Origin: Thermoproteota archaeon
GTDB lineage: Archaea; Korarchaeota; Korarchaeia; Korarchaeales; Korarchaeaceae
Reading direction: 5' to 3'
Assembly: GCA_026986575.1 (NCBI GenBank)
Contig: JALSOH010000009.1
Span: 124,001 to 188,000 of the forward strand
Length of the DNA: 64,000 bases
In this document: positions 17,265-25,283 of the stretch, one piece after another
Layout: the number at the start of each line of letters is the position of its first letter
Numbering within the stretch: the first letter of the stretch is position 1
Position numbers and translations under genes: made by a program
The notes under the pieces: model-generated
Databases searched by the model: none
What the model was told of the DNA's origin: nothing
What the model saw: only the letters and a program-made list of their open reading frames with translations

Positions 17265-18559
17265 ATGCTCCTCACCATCCCCAGCAGATCCCTTATCAGA
17301 TCAAGCCAGCCTATCCTTCCTTTTCTAGCCCTCTTGAATGCCTCCATTATCTTGGGAACTTCGTAGGGTGAGTGGAAGAGCTGGTCCATAACCGAGTTCA
17401 ATACCTCGGGGTAGGTGGAGTAGAGCCTGCCGTTTTCCCTCATTTTAGAGGCGTTTCTGAACTTCCTCAGCTGCTTCATGATGAAGCTTTCCTCCAGCAA
17501 CCTCTCATACACGGACAGGTTCTCTGAGGTCATGCCTCCCATCTCATGGGCCTTCTCCACGGCTTTCGCTGCTAGATAACCCGAGTAGGCCGCGTAGTCC
17601 ACGCCCCTGAAGTTGTACCCCAAATTTAAGAGCAGACCAGCCGCATCTCCTGCAACGAGGAGGCCATCGGCGTAGAGCCTGTGGGGGAGGGAGGGCCAAG
17701 TGTATTCGGGCACGAGGTGAGCCGAGTATTCCATTATCCTGCCGTTCCGGAAGTACCTCTCGAGGAGGGGGTGTAACCTCAAAGCCTCCACGTAGCGGGA
17801 GATGTGCTCCCTCACCCCCTTAACCGCCTCGCCAAGCATGACCACGAGGCCCAAGCTGACGGAGTCCCTGTTCGTGTATAGGAAGGCCCCTCCTGGCAGC
17901 CCCCCAGTGACCTCACCCATCATGAGCCATGCCAACCCTTCACCCTCCTCAAGACCGAACAGATCCTCTATTTCCTTCTTCGAGAGCTTTATCACCTCCT
18001 TGACTCCCAAGCCAGCATGCCTCAGCTCGAGCTTGGGAACCAGCCCTGCCCTTTCCAGCAGGAGCCTGTTTATCCCCTCCGCATCTATCACCACTTCGCT
18101 GGAGACCTTCTCATCACCCACCCTTATGCCCGTCACTCTCCCATTCTCCACCACCAGCTCGTCCACAGTTATCTCCGTGAGCACCGTTCCACCAGCCTCC
18201 TCCACCCTCTTGGCCATCCAGCAGGACAGCTCGGTCAGGTAGGTGGTGAAGGATGTCTTCTTTCTCGTGTGGAATTCGAAGGAGGTCATCGCCTCACCGC
18301 TGACCATCGATATCCTCTCCTTGGTCACCCATCTGTGGATCGGAGCCGAATCATCGAATCCGTCGAACACATCTCTGAGCGGATCAGCGTAGACCCTACC
18401 ACCGAAAACGTTCTTGGTGCCCGGCATCCTGCCTCTTTCCACTAGTAGGACCTTAAATCCCTTCTTAGCTAGGGTATATGCAGCAGCTGAGCCCGCTGGC
18501 CCTGCTCCTACGACTATAACGTCGAATTTGTAACCAACCTCTTTCAAGCTTGAAAACAC
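17261..18559 (-). CDS. fixC: FixC / ETF-quinone oxidoreductase-like flavoprotein
   Basis: 432 residues. FAD-binding Rossmann signature VVGAGPAGSAAAYTL near 16-30, ERG closing the second strand near 42, and a second FAD contact VAGDAAGLLLNLGYNFRG near 315-330. In FixABCX, FixC takes one electron branch and reduces quinone together with FixX. First gene of the operon; the GTG at 18559 is used as start (TTG at 18547 is an alternative). A TATA-like AAGTTTATTA lies at 18591-18600 (minus), and a near-perfect inverted repeat sits just upstream of it. Confidence 0.92.
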   Translation of the reverse strand: MFSSLKEVGYKFDVIVVGAGPAGSAAAYTLAKKGFKVLLVERGRMPGTKNVFGGRVYADPLRDVFDGFDDSAPIHRWVTKERISMVSGEAMTSFEFHTRKKTSFTTYLTELSCWMAKRVEEAGGTVLTEITVDELVVENGRVTGIRVGDEKVSSEVVIDAEGINRLLLERAGLVPKLELRHAGLGVKEVIKLSKKEIEDLFGLEEGEGLAWLMMGEVTGGLPGGAFLYTNRDSVSLGLVVMLGEAVKGVREHISRYVEALRLHPLLERYFRNGRIMEYSAHLVPEYTWPSLPHRLYADGLLVAGDAAGLLLNLGYNFRGVDYAAYSGYLAAKAVEKAHEMGGMTSENLSVYERLLEESFIMKQLRKFRNASKMRENGRLYSTYPEVLNSVMDQLFHSPYEVPKIMEAFKRARKGRIGWLDLIRDLLGMVRSI

Positions 18560-18805
18560 CCTCCAGGTGCCTTTTCAATCTATCGAAATCTAATAAACTT
18601 TTGTGGGGCTGAATGGGACCCCTGAGCCCCATTCAATTTGAGATAGGGCATTTTCAAACCGAATCAATGAGCCAAGAATATTGAACATCTCGAGGCAGGA
18701 AGGGGCAGGAGGGGTACGATACGCTAACTTAGGGATCCCCCCTCACATCTCAGGCGAGGAGCTAACATACCTGAAGTTTAAATCGGATGGGGGGACCTCT
18801 TCTGG
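18560..18805. promoter_or_regulatory. Divergent promoter region between fixC and larB
   Basis: 246 bases without a gene. Minus-strand TATA-like AAGTTTATTA at 18591-18600 serves fixC. Plus-strand GTTTAAAT at 18776-18783 lies 26 bases before the larB ATG. The inverted repeat at 18610-18635 lies just behind the fixC TATA box. Confidence 0.6.
18610..18635. repeat. Inverted repeat upstream of fixC (candidate operator)
   Basis: Arms TGAATGGG (18610-18617) and CCCATTCA (18628-18635) are perfect complements with a 10-base spacer. Its place directly upstream of the fixC TATA box suggests a regulator site; a hairpin in RNA is an alternative. It does not match the Escherichia coli NikR operator. Confidence 0.5.
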
Positions 18806-19564
18806 ATGCAACTTCGCACAATCCTCGAGAGACTCGTTCGTGGTGAGATAGGCGTAGAGGAGGCGGAGAAGCTCATCCGGTCTTGGGAGGTAAGGCAACT
18901 CGGGGAGACCCTGAAACTTGACCTGGGGAGAGAGATGAGGAAGGGGTTACCTGAGGTGATCTTGGCCCAATGGAAGGGAGGGGAGGATCTCAGGAAGGCG
19001 ATAGTCGGAGCGCTGGAGGCGAGGGGTAGGGCCCTAATATCTAGGATATCCGAGGAGCATATTCCGATAATAGAGGAGTTCGAGCGGGAATACCATGTTA
19101 GGAAGAGCCCCAACTCGAGGGTCTACGTAATCAGGAGACGGGATCTCCCGGCACCTCCGCTTAAGGGGAAGGTGGGTATAATAGCGGCGGGCACGTCAGA
19201 TGTTCCCATTGCCGAGGAGGTCAGGTTGCTGGTGGAGGAGGCCGGATGCTCCACGGTGAGGGCGTACGACGCGGGGGTGGCGAACCTCAAGAGGACCTTG
19301 GAAGCGGTTACCGATGTGATGGAGGGGGGAGCTGACGTCATTGTCGCCATAGCCGGAATGGAGGGCTCACTCCCCTCGGTCGTGGCCTCCTTAGTGGATA
19401 TCTTGGTGATCGGGCTGCCCACCTCGGTCGGGTACGGGATGGGGGGCGGAGGAGAAGCGGCTCTGCTCTCTATGCTCCAGTCCTGCGCGCCCGGGCTGGT
19501 GGTGGTTAACATAGACAACAGCGTCGCGGCGGCCTACGCAGCCGTTTCCGTGTGCGGGAGGTGA
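18806..19564 (+). CDS. larB: LarB, pyridinium-3,5-biscarboxylic acid mononucleotide synthase
   Basis: 252 residues. LarB carboxylates and hydrolyses nicotinic acid adenine dinucleotide, the first step to the nickel-pincer cofactor. The C-terminal two thirds (about 110-252) have the AIR-carboxylase-like core: VGIIAAGTSDVPIAEEV, GMEGSLPSVVASLV, GLPTSVGYGMGGGGEAAL. C227 in LQSCAPG matches, by distance from the end, the substrate-binding cysteine of the Lactobacillus enzyme. Leaderless start with TATA 26 bases upstream; larC follows after 4 bases. Confidence 0.93.
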   Translation: MQLRTILERLVRGEIGVEEAEKLIRSWEVRQLGETLKLDLGREMRKGLPEVILAQWKGGEDLRKAIVGALEARGRALISRISEEHIPIIEEFEREYHVRKSPNSRVYVIRRRDLPAPPLKGKVGIIAAGTSDVPIAEEVRLLVEEAGCSTVRAYDAGVANLKRTLEAVTDVMEGGADVIVAIAGMEGSLPSVVASLVDILVIGLPTSVGYGMGGGGEAALLSMLQSCAPGLVVVNIDNSVAAAYAAVSVCGR

Positions 19565-19568
19565 TGAT

Positions 19569-20798
19569 ATGCTCGTCATAGACCCTAGGATGGCGGGGAT
19601 ATCGGGGGACATGCTTCTCTCCGCCTTAGTGGACCTCACGGGAATGGAGGAAGCGGTGCAAGAGGTGGCAGATGTCGTTTCCTCAACGCTGGATTACGTG
19701 GACAGGATCGGGGTAGAGTTCAGGGACGTCAGGAGGGGCGACCTCAGGGGGAGAAGGATGATCGTCACCTTGGAGGAAAGGGTCGAGAGACTCTGGGCCT
19801 CCGACGCTCTGAGATATGCCGCTGAGATGTGCAGGAACTTGGGCTTGGGCGAGAGGGCATCCACCCTCGTGAGGACCGTCATTAGCGAGTTAGCGAGAGC
19901 CGAGGTCTCAGCCCACGGTTACGAGCCTGAGAAGGCACACTTCCACGAGCTCGGCTCGGCTGACACCTTCTTGGACGTGTTGGGGGTGGCCAGCGTCCTT
20001 CAGAGATCGGGGCTAATAGATGAGCTGGTGTATACCACCCCCCCAGCCTTGGGCGGCGGTTACGTGGAGATCTCCCACGGCTACTTGCCGGTGCCGACTC
20101 CCGCAGTCTTGGAGATACTGAGGAGGCACAACTATAGGATATCATCGGTCCCCATTGAAGCGGAACTCACCACCCCTACGGGAGCTGCCCTCCTCGTAAA
20201 CCTAGCTTCTAGGATCGTAGATACCCTGCCACCCATGAGGATCGAGGGAGTTGGGGTTGGAGCTGGAGAGAGGGAGCTGGACAGGGTGCCGAACCTCCTT
20301 AGGGTGATCAGAGGATCGGGGAGCGGGAGCAGGGAAGTGAAGATGGAGGTAGTTACTCTCTTGGAGACGAACGTGGATGACGTCCCTGGAGAGGTGCTAG
20401 GTCACGTGGTCGATGAGCTAATGAAGCAGGGAGCCCTGGACGTATCTGTGCTCCCGGCTACGGGAAAGAAGGGGAGACCTGCGTACCTAATCAGGGTGCT
20501 CTCCAATCCTCGGGCGGCTGAGGAGCTGGCCATCCTGCTGATGAGGGAGACCGGCACCCTAGGCGTGAGATTGATGGATGTCCCGAGGATGGTGGCGGAG
20601 AGGGATGTGAGGACCATCAGGCTGGAGTTGCTTGGGAGGAGCTACGAGGTAAGGGTGAAGGTATCGAGCATAGGAGGGAAGGTGGTCAATGTGAAGCCAG
20701 AACACGACGATCTTGCGAAGATCTCTAGGGAAACAGGGATCCCTTTAAGGAGACTTGATGACCTCGTGAGGACGCGTCTCGCTGAACCCCTCGACTAG
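19569..20798 (+). CDS. larC: LarC, nickel insertion enzyme for the pincer cofactor
   Basis: 409 residues. LarC uses CTP to insert nickel into pyridinium-3,5-bisthiocarboxylic acid mononucleotide. Family features are DPRMAGISGDMLL at the N-terminus, HFHELGSADTFLD near 122-134, PVPTPAVLEIL, ELTTPTGAALL, and ETNVDDVPGEVLGHV in the C-terminal half. It is one continuous frame, unlike Lactobacillus, where larC needs a frameshift. Start ATG at 19569 follows GGAGGTGATGAT, part of which is the larB stop. Co-transcribed with larB. Confidence 0.93.
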   Translation: MLVIDPRMAGISGDMLLSALVDLTGMEEAVQEVADVVSSTLDYVDRIGVEFRDVRRGDLRGRRMIVTLEERVERLWASDALRYAAEMCRNLGLGERASTLVRTVISELARAEVSAHGYEPEKAHFHELGSADTFLDVLGVASVLQRSGLIDELVYTTPPALGGGYVEISHGYLPVPTPAVLEILRRHNYRISSVPIEAELTTPTGAALLVNLASRIVDTLPPMRIEGVGVGAGERELDRVPNLLRVIRGSGSGSREVKMEVVTLLETNVDDVPGEVLGHVVDELMKQGALDVSVLPATGKKGRPAYLIRVLSNPRAAEELAILLMRETGTLGVRLMDVPRMVAERDVRTIRLELLGRSYEVRVKVSSIGGKVVNVKPEHDDLAKISRETGIPLRRLDDLVRTRLAEPLD

Positions 20799-20845
20799 AG
20801 TGCTGGTTACATCATTAAATGGGAGTAACAGATCTGTCGCCCTAG

Positions 20846-21354
20846 GTGAATGATGAATCTCTCGATATCAGGGAGAGGTTCCTCTCATCGGGAAGGGCGG
20901 TCTTCAAAATGGTCCAGCTATCCAACATCCTCAGGATATCCCGGGATCACGTCAAGATGTACGCTAGTAGACTGAAACCTTGGCAGGAAGATAAGAGGTA
21001 CGTTCAAGCATTGGTGTTCTACGCGTTGAGCGGGTGGCCTATCATCATGAACGGAGGAACTTATCTCTGGTTCTTCCATGGGCCAAACAAATTCTACGAT
21101 GATCTCGACTTCGCCCGGACATGAGTTTTGAAGGAGGACCCGAGGATGTGAGTGTCACTTGAGCTCTTCGGACTGAGAAATAGCATGAAGGTACTGAGGG
21201 AAGATAAAATACGCACTCACGTTCAGAGTAGATGCGTGAAGATCACTCTCGACGTCTGAGAAGGATCTCTGCCGTGTTCATGTGGATATAAGCAGGAGCG
21301 AGAGGGTCCTCCTGAAGCCGATACCCATCAAATTGGATGAGCCCGCGCGCCCTC
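20846..21354 (+). pseudogene. Relic of an AbiEii/AbiGii-type nucleotidyltransferase
   Basis: The open part (20846-21124, 92 residues, GTG start) ends in NGGTYLWFFHGPNKFYDDLDF, the catalytic signature of the AbiEii nucleotidyltransferase family, and stops three codons later. Downstream, further family-like pieces appear in changed frames with stops between them: VKITLDV at about 21237-21257 and ISRSERVLLKPIPIKLDEPA up to about 21349. The gene has therefore lost reading frame in several places. Intact members are type IV abortive-infection toxins. No intact partner is next to it. Confidence 0.65.
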
Positions 21355-21400
21355 GCCCAGGGACGCGGGATTATTAACTATCTTACCTCCGATAGAATTG

Positions 21401-21838
21401 ATGGGTTCGCACAAGCACGAGGAGGGTAGGAGAGGAGAGAGCTCAGTAAGGTTCGGGGTGTCAGTGCCAGCCGACTTGCTCAGGGAGTTCGACGAGGTGA
21501 TCTCCAAGATAGGAATGAAGCGTTCCAAGGCAATTAGGTTGGCAATGAGGAACTTCCTATCCGAGAGGAACTGGGAGTGTCAGGATAAGGAGGTCGTGGG
21601 AACGATAAACCTCCTCTACGACCACGAGGTCAGGGGGCTGGAAGAGTTCCTGACGGAGGTGCAGCATGAGTTCTTGGACGTGGTGCTATTCAACACCCAC
21701 ATACACTTGGACAGGGAAAACTGCCTCATGGTCATAGTGATCAGGGGGAATCCCTCCCGGATCAGGAGGATGATCGAGAAGATATCTTCGAGGAGGGGCA
21801 TCAAGCAAGTGAGGACTCTCATAAGCAGCATGAGCTGA
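21401..21838 (+). CDS. nikR: NikR-type nickel-responsive repressor
   Basis: 145 residues from the ATG at 21401 (a TTG lies one codon earlier). N-terminal ribbon-helix-helix DNA-binding part (VRFGVSVPADLLREFDEVI, then KRSKAIRLAMRNFL) and C-terminal ACT-like nickel domain. With numbering from the TTG, the four nickel ligands of E. coli NikR (H76, H87, H89, C95) have exact counterparts at the same spacing: H90 (VQHEF), H101 and H103 (THIHL) and C109 (RENC). It would shut off nickel uptake or nickel-related genes when nickel is plentiful. It lies 600 bases after larC, the only nickel-using system visible here. Confidence 0.9.
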   Translation: MGSHKHEEGRRGESSVRFGVSVPADLLREFDEVISKIGMKRSKAIRLAMRNFLSERNWECQDKEVVGTINLLYDHEVRGLEEFLTEVQHEFLDVVLFNTHIHLDRENCLMVIVIRGNPSRIRRMIEKISSRRGIKQVRTLISSMS

Positions 21839-21870
21839 ATTATTTGATCCCAGATCCAGCTCAGTTCGGC

Positions 21871-22293
21871 CTAGCCAAGCCTAACTCGCCCCGTGTGCCC
21901 CAATGCCGAGAGAATCCCACGCAAGAGTTCTCGCACATCAGAGAACTCAAGCAAAATCAAGTCAGGGTTACCAGATATCAGCTTGGACACCTTAGTCCCC
22001 CTCCGGTAGAACGCTATTACCTCTTTCCCCCTCCTTAAGGCCTCACATATCTCGTACCCGACTCCCAAACTCGGATGCGTCACATCGGCCAGCAGGATAT
22101 CCGCCTCTCCCAACATCTTCATGTCGCGCTCGAAAACGTAGGAATCATCAGCTGTTTCGTCGGGAGATCCTGGGAGGTAAATCTCCTCGTTGACCACATC
22201 GTGCCCTTCATCCTTCAGGATGGAGATCACCTCTCTAGCTAATTCGAGATCACTCCCGGCGCCCCTTATGGATGTGGCGAAGTACACTCTCAT
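21871..22293 (-). CDS. Nucleoside 2-deoxyribosyltransferase / DNPH1-like hydrolase
   Basis: 140 residues from the ATG at 22293, chosen because a TATA-like box lies 26 bases upstream and the family's first strand (MRVYFATSIRG) begins there. Other family marks are VFERDMKMLGEADILLADVT and PSLGVGYEICEALRRGK. DNPH1-like enzymes split 2'-deoxynucleoside 5'-phosphates, and relatives swap bases on deoxyribosides. The longer reading to 22377 would add a tail unlike the family. Confidence 0.8.
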   Translation of the reverse strand: MRVYFATSIRGAGSDLELAREVISILKDEGHDVVNEEIYLPGSPDETADDSYVFERDMKMLGEADILLADVTHPSLGVGYEICEALRRGKEVIAFYRRGTKVSKLISGNPDLILLEFSDVRELLRGILSALGHTGRVRLG

Positions 22294-22314
22294 CCCGTCG
22301 TCCTGTGGAGCGTA

Positions 22315-22324
22315 GATATATACG
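22315..22324 (-). promoter_or_regulatory. TATA box of the DNPH1-like gene
   Basis: On the minus strand CGTATATATC is centred 26 bases before the ATG at 22293. Confidence 0.5.
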
Positions 22325-22392
22325 TTCGGGCCTCCTTCGGAGATGCCTTCGGAACGCCTAGAGAGTACGCTCATCACTCTTGGGCGAACTTA

Positions 22393-22760
22393 TAGTCCAC
22401 CATCTCTTAGTACGAACTTAACCTCGGTTCCATCGATTCTAACCGTGTCCTCATGATCCCGAGTCAAGACTGGTTGATCCTGCATCCAAGATCATCGGCA
22501 GCCCTGATCAGAAATAACACCCTCAACTACTAGAATCTCCTTGGGGGAGAACGGAATATCCTGATAATTGTGTCCCCTCCTCAACTGAGTGGCTATCTTA
22601 CTGAGCAGCTTTGAGGAGGAGCCTGTTATGAATGGTAGGTATCTCATACCCTTACACTGGATGAAGCATGTCCTACCAGCCTTCTCAGGTCCAATCCAAT
22701 CATTTAGGTGACGAAGCTCTCGCTTGGACCGACCTTCTTACACCTATTTAGTAATACATC
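22393..22760 (-). pseudogene. Relic of an archaeal AAA+ ATPase (AAA_14/DUF4143-like)
   Basis: Read on the minus strand, three recognisable pieces remain. GPEKAGRTCFIQ resembles a worn Walker A (GPRRAGKTTL). RYLPFITGSSSKLLSKIATQ and LRRGHNYQDIPFSPKEILV match the sensor region of archaeal AAA_14 ATPases. DHEDTVRIDGTEVKFVL is like the C-terminal strand pair. The middle and the C-terminal DUF4143 body are missing, and frames are broken. This explains most of the 550-base gap between the DNPH1-like and MBL genes. Confidence 0.55.
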
Positions 22761-22847
22761 CCTTAAGCCTTCCTTTTTGAGGGGCATGGCTTCCTAGTGT
22801 TCCCCCTCGGGTTAAATGCAGTGAGGATTTCCCTGGGATAAACTGTG

Positions 22848-23711
22848 TCACATGTTGAGCTTCCACAGGATACCGCTCTCGCTGGCCTCAGCCGAGACCT
22901 TGCCCTCCTCGTAGAGCCTAGCTAGGAGGGATCTTATAGTAACAGCGCTGAGAATGATCGAGCTCACCGTGACCTTGCCTCCCCCATCCTTCAGGAGCCT
23001 GGAGGTCAACTCTTCGACCGTCATGGGCCTAGAGGACAGCTCAGTCATGGCCTTGTCAGGAAGCTCCTCCATCACCTCTATGTTGAAGTCCAAGAGTTCT
23101 TCAGCTCTCTTGCCCTCCACCACGGGACCGTGGGAGGGGACGAGCTTTCGGAAATCCCTCGCATGTTCCCTCAACCAGCGGAGGGTCTCCAAGGCCGTTC
23201 CGTAGTCCTGATAGTAGGGGATAACCGCGCTCCTCAGCAGCTTGTCTCCGAAGAAGGAGTCAGCGGCGTAGAGGATGCGATTCGCTACATAACCTACTTG
23301 ACCGTAGGTGTGCCCTGGGAGCGGAACCGTCTCCACCGGCCCGAGCTGGAAGGGATGCCTGAAGACATGGTCCACCTGAACGCTGACGGCCTTCACATGG
23401 TATATCAGGCCCTCCGGCGCGTAGCCACCGAAGGTCACAGCCCTCCTCAGGCCCACCGACTCAACACCGCAGGCCTCCACTATCGGAGCGTGTATCCCCA
23501 ACTCGCTCTCCAATCCCCTTGCCGCGAGCACGTGATCCGAGTGGAAGTGCGTCAGGAGAACGGCCTTTATCTTCCCCTGAGCCCTTATATCAACAGCCCT
23601 ACTCTCTGAAGACCCCGGATCGATAACTATGAAGCCATCCTCCCATGGGACGAACATGGTGGAGGGGCTTCCGGGGAGTAATTTGATACCCTTTCCTATT
23701 CCCTTTAGCAT
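22848..23711 (-). CDS. Metallo-beta-lactamase-fold hydrolase with C-terminal winged helix
   Basis: 287 residues from the ATG at 23711 (an ATG at 23729 is also in frame). Metal-binding marks: THFHSDH near 54-60, PGHTYGQ near 132-138, the bridging aspartate in YAADSF, and PSHGP. A helical, wing-like C-terminal region (about 215-287) resembles the extension of LACTB2-like proteins. Such enzymes hydrolyse thioesters, RNA or lactones; the substrate cannot be read. It stands alone between worn regions. Confidence 0.82.
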   Translation of the reverse strand: MLKGIGKGIKLLPGSPSTMFVPWEDGFIVIDPGSSESRAVDIRAQGKIKAVLLTHFHSDHVLAARGLESELGIHAPIVEACGVESVGLRRAVTFGGYAPEGLIYHVKAVSVQVDHVFRHPFQLGPVETVPLPGHTYGQVGYVANRILYAADSFFGDKLLRSAVIPYYQDYGTALETLRWLREHARDFRKLVPSHGPVVEGKRAEELLDFNIEVMEELPDKAMTELSSRPMTVEELTSRLLKDGGGKVTVSSIILSAVTIRSLLARLYEEGKVSAEASESGILWKLNM

Positions 23712-23729
23712 AAGCCTCCAGCCCACCAC

Positions 23730-24098
23730 CCTAGCAAATTAATAACGGTATCAACGTAAACATCGGAAGACCCCTTCATCTAAGGATCCCATGGCTGGTA
23801 GAGCGTGGGACCAAAGGGGCTTCCTTAAAACCTCTACTGGCACGTGGAGGATGGATTTCGCAGTATTAGCCCCGAATTCAGGCTATTATAAGGGAATATT
23901 CCCCTCCCGATAGGCCCGGTGACTTTACGGGATCGTAATGTAGAATGGTCTCAATTGGGGATTGAATACAGCAGCCTATTATTCCCTTCATTCTCTAAGT
24001 AGTCCCGTCTAGGGTTACAAACGCCAAAAACTGAGCGCGGATGATGTACCTATATCTCCACCGGTATCCGAGGGACCAGCACATTTAGGGCCTAAAGT
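23730..24098. other. Intergenic stretch without a recognisable gene
   Basis: About 370 bases between the MBL gene and the RHH-PIN pair. Both strands are full of stops and no RNA or repeat stands out. One GGGGATTGAATA string at about 23957 is present once only. Confidence 0.5.
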
Positions 24099-24128
24099 TA
24101 TTAAGATCTTAAGTCCCATATCTTTTGG

Positions 24129-24407
24129 ATGGGATCCATTAAAGTGTATATCTCGGATCAGCTGGAGCGAAAATTTAGAGAGGTAGCGATGAAGCTCTTT
24201 GGCTATGGAAGGGGCTCCCTAAGCGTTGCATCGGAGAAAGCGTTCAGCCTTTGGCTCTCACATGCACCAGACATCTTGGAAATTTCAGAATCTATTGATG
24301 ATCCGGTGGATGCCATATATGGGATGCTCTCTCATGTGAGAAAGACGGGAGTCGAGCTTCAACATGAGGCGAGTAAAATCAGGGCCAGAAAGGCGTTGGA
24401 ATATTGA
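24129..24407 (+). CDS. Small antitoxin-like protein, partner of the PIN toxin
   Basis: 92 residues. The N-terminus (SIKVYISDQLERKFREVAMKLFGYGRG) looks like a ribbon-helix-helix protein, and the rest is helical and charged, as in VapB antitoxins. A TATA-like TATTAAGA at 24099-24106 lies 27 bases before the ATG, so it is leaderless. Directly followed by the PIN gene. Confidence 0.65.
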   Translation: MGSIKVYISDQLERKFREVAMKLFGYGRGSLSVASEKAFSLWLSHAPDILEISESIDDPVDAIYGMLSHVRKTGVELQHEASKIRARKALEY

Positions 24408-24408
24408 A

Positions 24409-24822
24409 GTGCTGATAGATGCCAACATATTCTTGGAAGTCGAGCTTGCTCAGGAGCATGCTGAGGCATGTAAGGGCTTTTTAGCGAGGGTTAGGGATGG
24501 TTTGGTCAGAGCGGCTATAACCGATTTTCACGTGGATTCCATAGTCTTGGTAATGGAGAACTATGGAAAGAGCTGGAGGGACCTCGCCGTTTTCTTAGCC
24601 TCGCTGTTTCTTTATAGAGGGTTGGTAATTTATCCTGTAGGGATGGGAGGACGCCTCAAGGCCATTCATTTCATGAGAGAATACGGTCTGGATTTCGATG
24701 ATGCACTGGCCCTACAGGCCATGAGGGATCTCTCGATTAGAACCTTAGTGTCCTACGATAGAGATTTCGACTCGGTCGACTGGGTTGAAAGGGTCACGCC
24801 TGAGAGTCTCGCGGAGGGGTAA
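24409..24822 (+). CDS. PIN-domain ribonuclease toxin (VapC-like)
   Basis: 137 residues from the GTG at 24409, two bases after the antitoxin stop; an ATG at 24364 inside the antitoxin gene is an alternative. The start fits because PIN proteins usually begin at this strand (LIDANIFLEV). Acidic PIN residues are visible in LIDANIF, GLDFDDALAL and VSYDRDFDSVD. RNA-cleaving toxin of a VapBC-type pair. Confidence 0.78.
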   Translation: MLIDANIFLEVELAQEHAEACKGFLARVRDGLVRAAITDFHVDSIVLVMENYGKSWRDLAVFLASLFLYRGLVIYPVGMGGRLKAIHFMREYGLDFDDALALQAMRDLSIRTLVSYDRDFDSVDWVERVTPESLAEG

Positions 24823-24863
24823 CTTCAACTCCTTTGGATTTGGTGCTGTGAAATCCCGAAACA

Positions 24864-25283
24864 TCAGAGCGCATTATCTTCGCTATCCTGAGCCCTCGAA
24901 GTGGATGATCTCAGGTCTAGGCCGAAACCGTCGTAAAGAATAGCGCTCCCTCTCAGCATCTCCCTGTAGTAGGGGTCTTCGATCTCCTCGGGTGAGAGGA
25001 CAAGGAGATCCATCGATATGCCTCGAGGTTTAAGCGATCTCACCTCGACAATCCACCCATACCTGTCACCCCCGATGTCCATCACAACTAGGAGATCGTA
25101 ATAGCTATCTGACCTTCCCTCGCCCCTCCCCCTCGACCCGAAAAGTATTATCGTGGACCTGGGGAAACGCCTCGCTATCCTCCCAACGAACTCCTCCAAG
25201 AGTTCATTCTGCCTCGAGAGGAGATCTTTTCTAGCCTTCAGCAGCCTTCTTAGCCCATGAAATGATTTTTTCACCATGGGCAA
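24864..25283 (-). CDS. MNT-type nucleotidyltransferase with altered catalytic motif
   Basis: 139 residues. IILFGSRGRGEGRSDSYYDL is plainly the MNT motif, but the usual S-D-Y-D has become S-Y-Y-D, so the first metal-binding aspartate is a tyrosine. That should abolish nucleotidyl transfer. The start is uncertain (ATGs at 25283 and 25277). It follows a frameshifted HEPN gene, so the whole pair seems to be decaying. Confidence 0.65.
   Translation of the reverse strand: MPMVKKSFHGLRRLLKARKDLLSRQNELLEEFVGRIARRFPRSTIILFGSRGRGEGRSDSYYDLLVVMDIGGDRYGWIVEVRSLKPRGISMDLLVLSPEEIEDPYYREMLRGSAILYDGFGLDLRSSTSRAQDSEDNAL

Noticed and set aside
19569-20798. Programmed frameshift in larC as in Lactobacillus
   Set aside because: The gene is a single uninterrupted frame with both halves of LarC.
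23950-23975. String resembling the end of a CRISPR repeat (GGGGATTGAATA)
   Set aside because: It occurs once, without regular repeats or spacers, and no cas gene is in the window.
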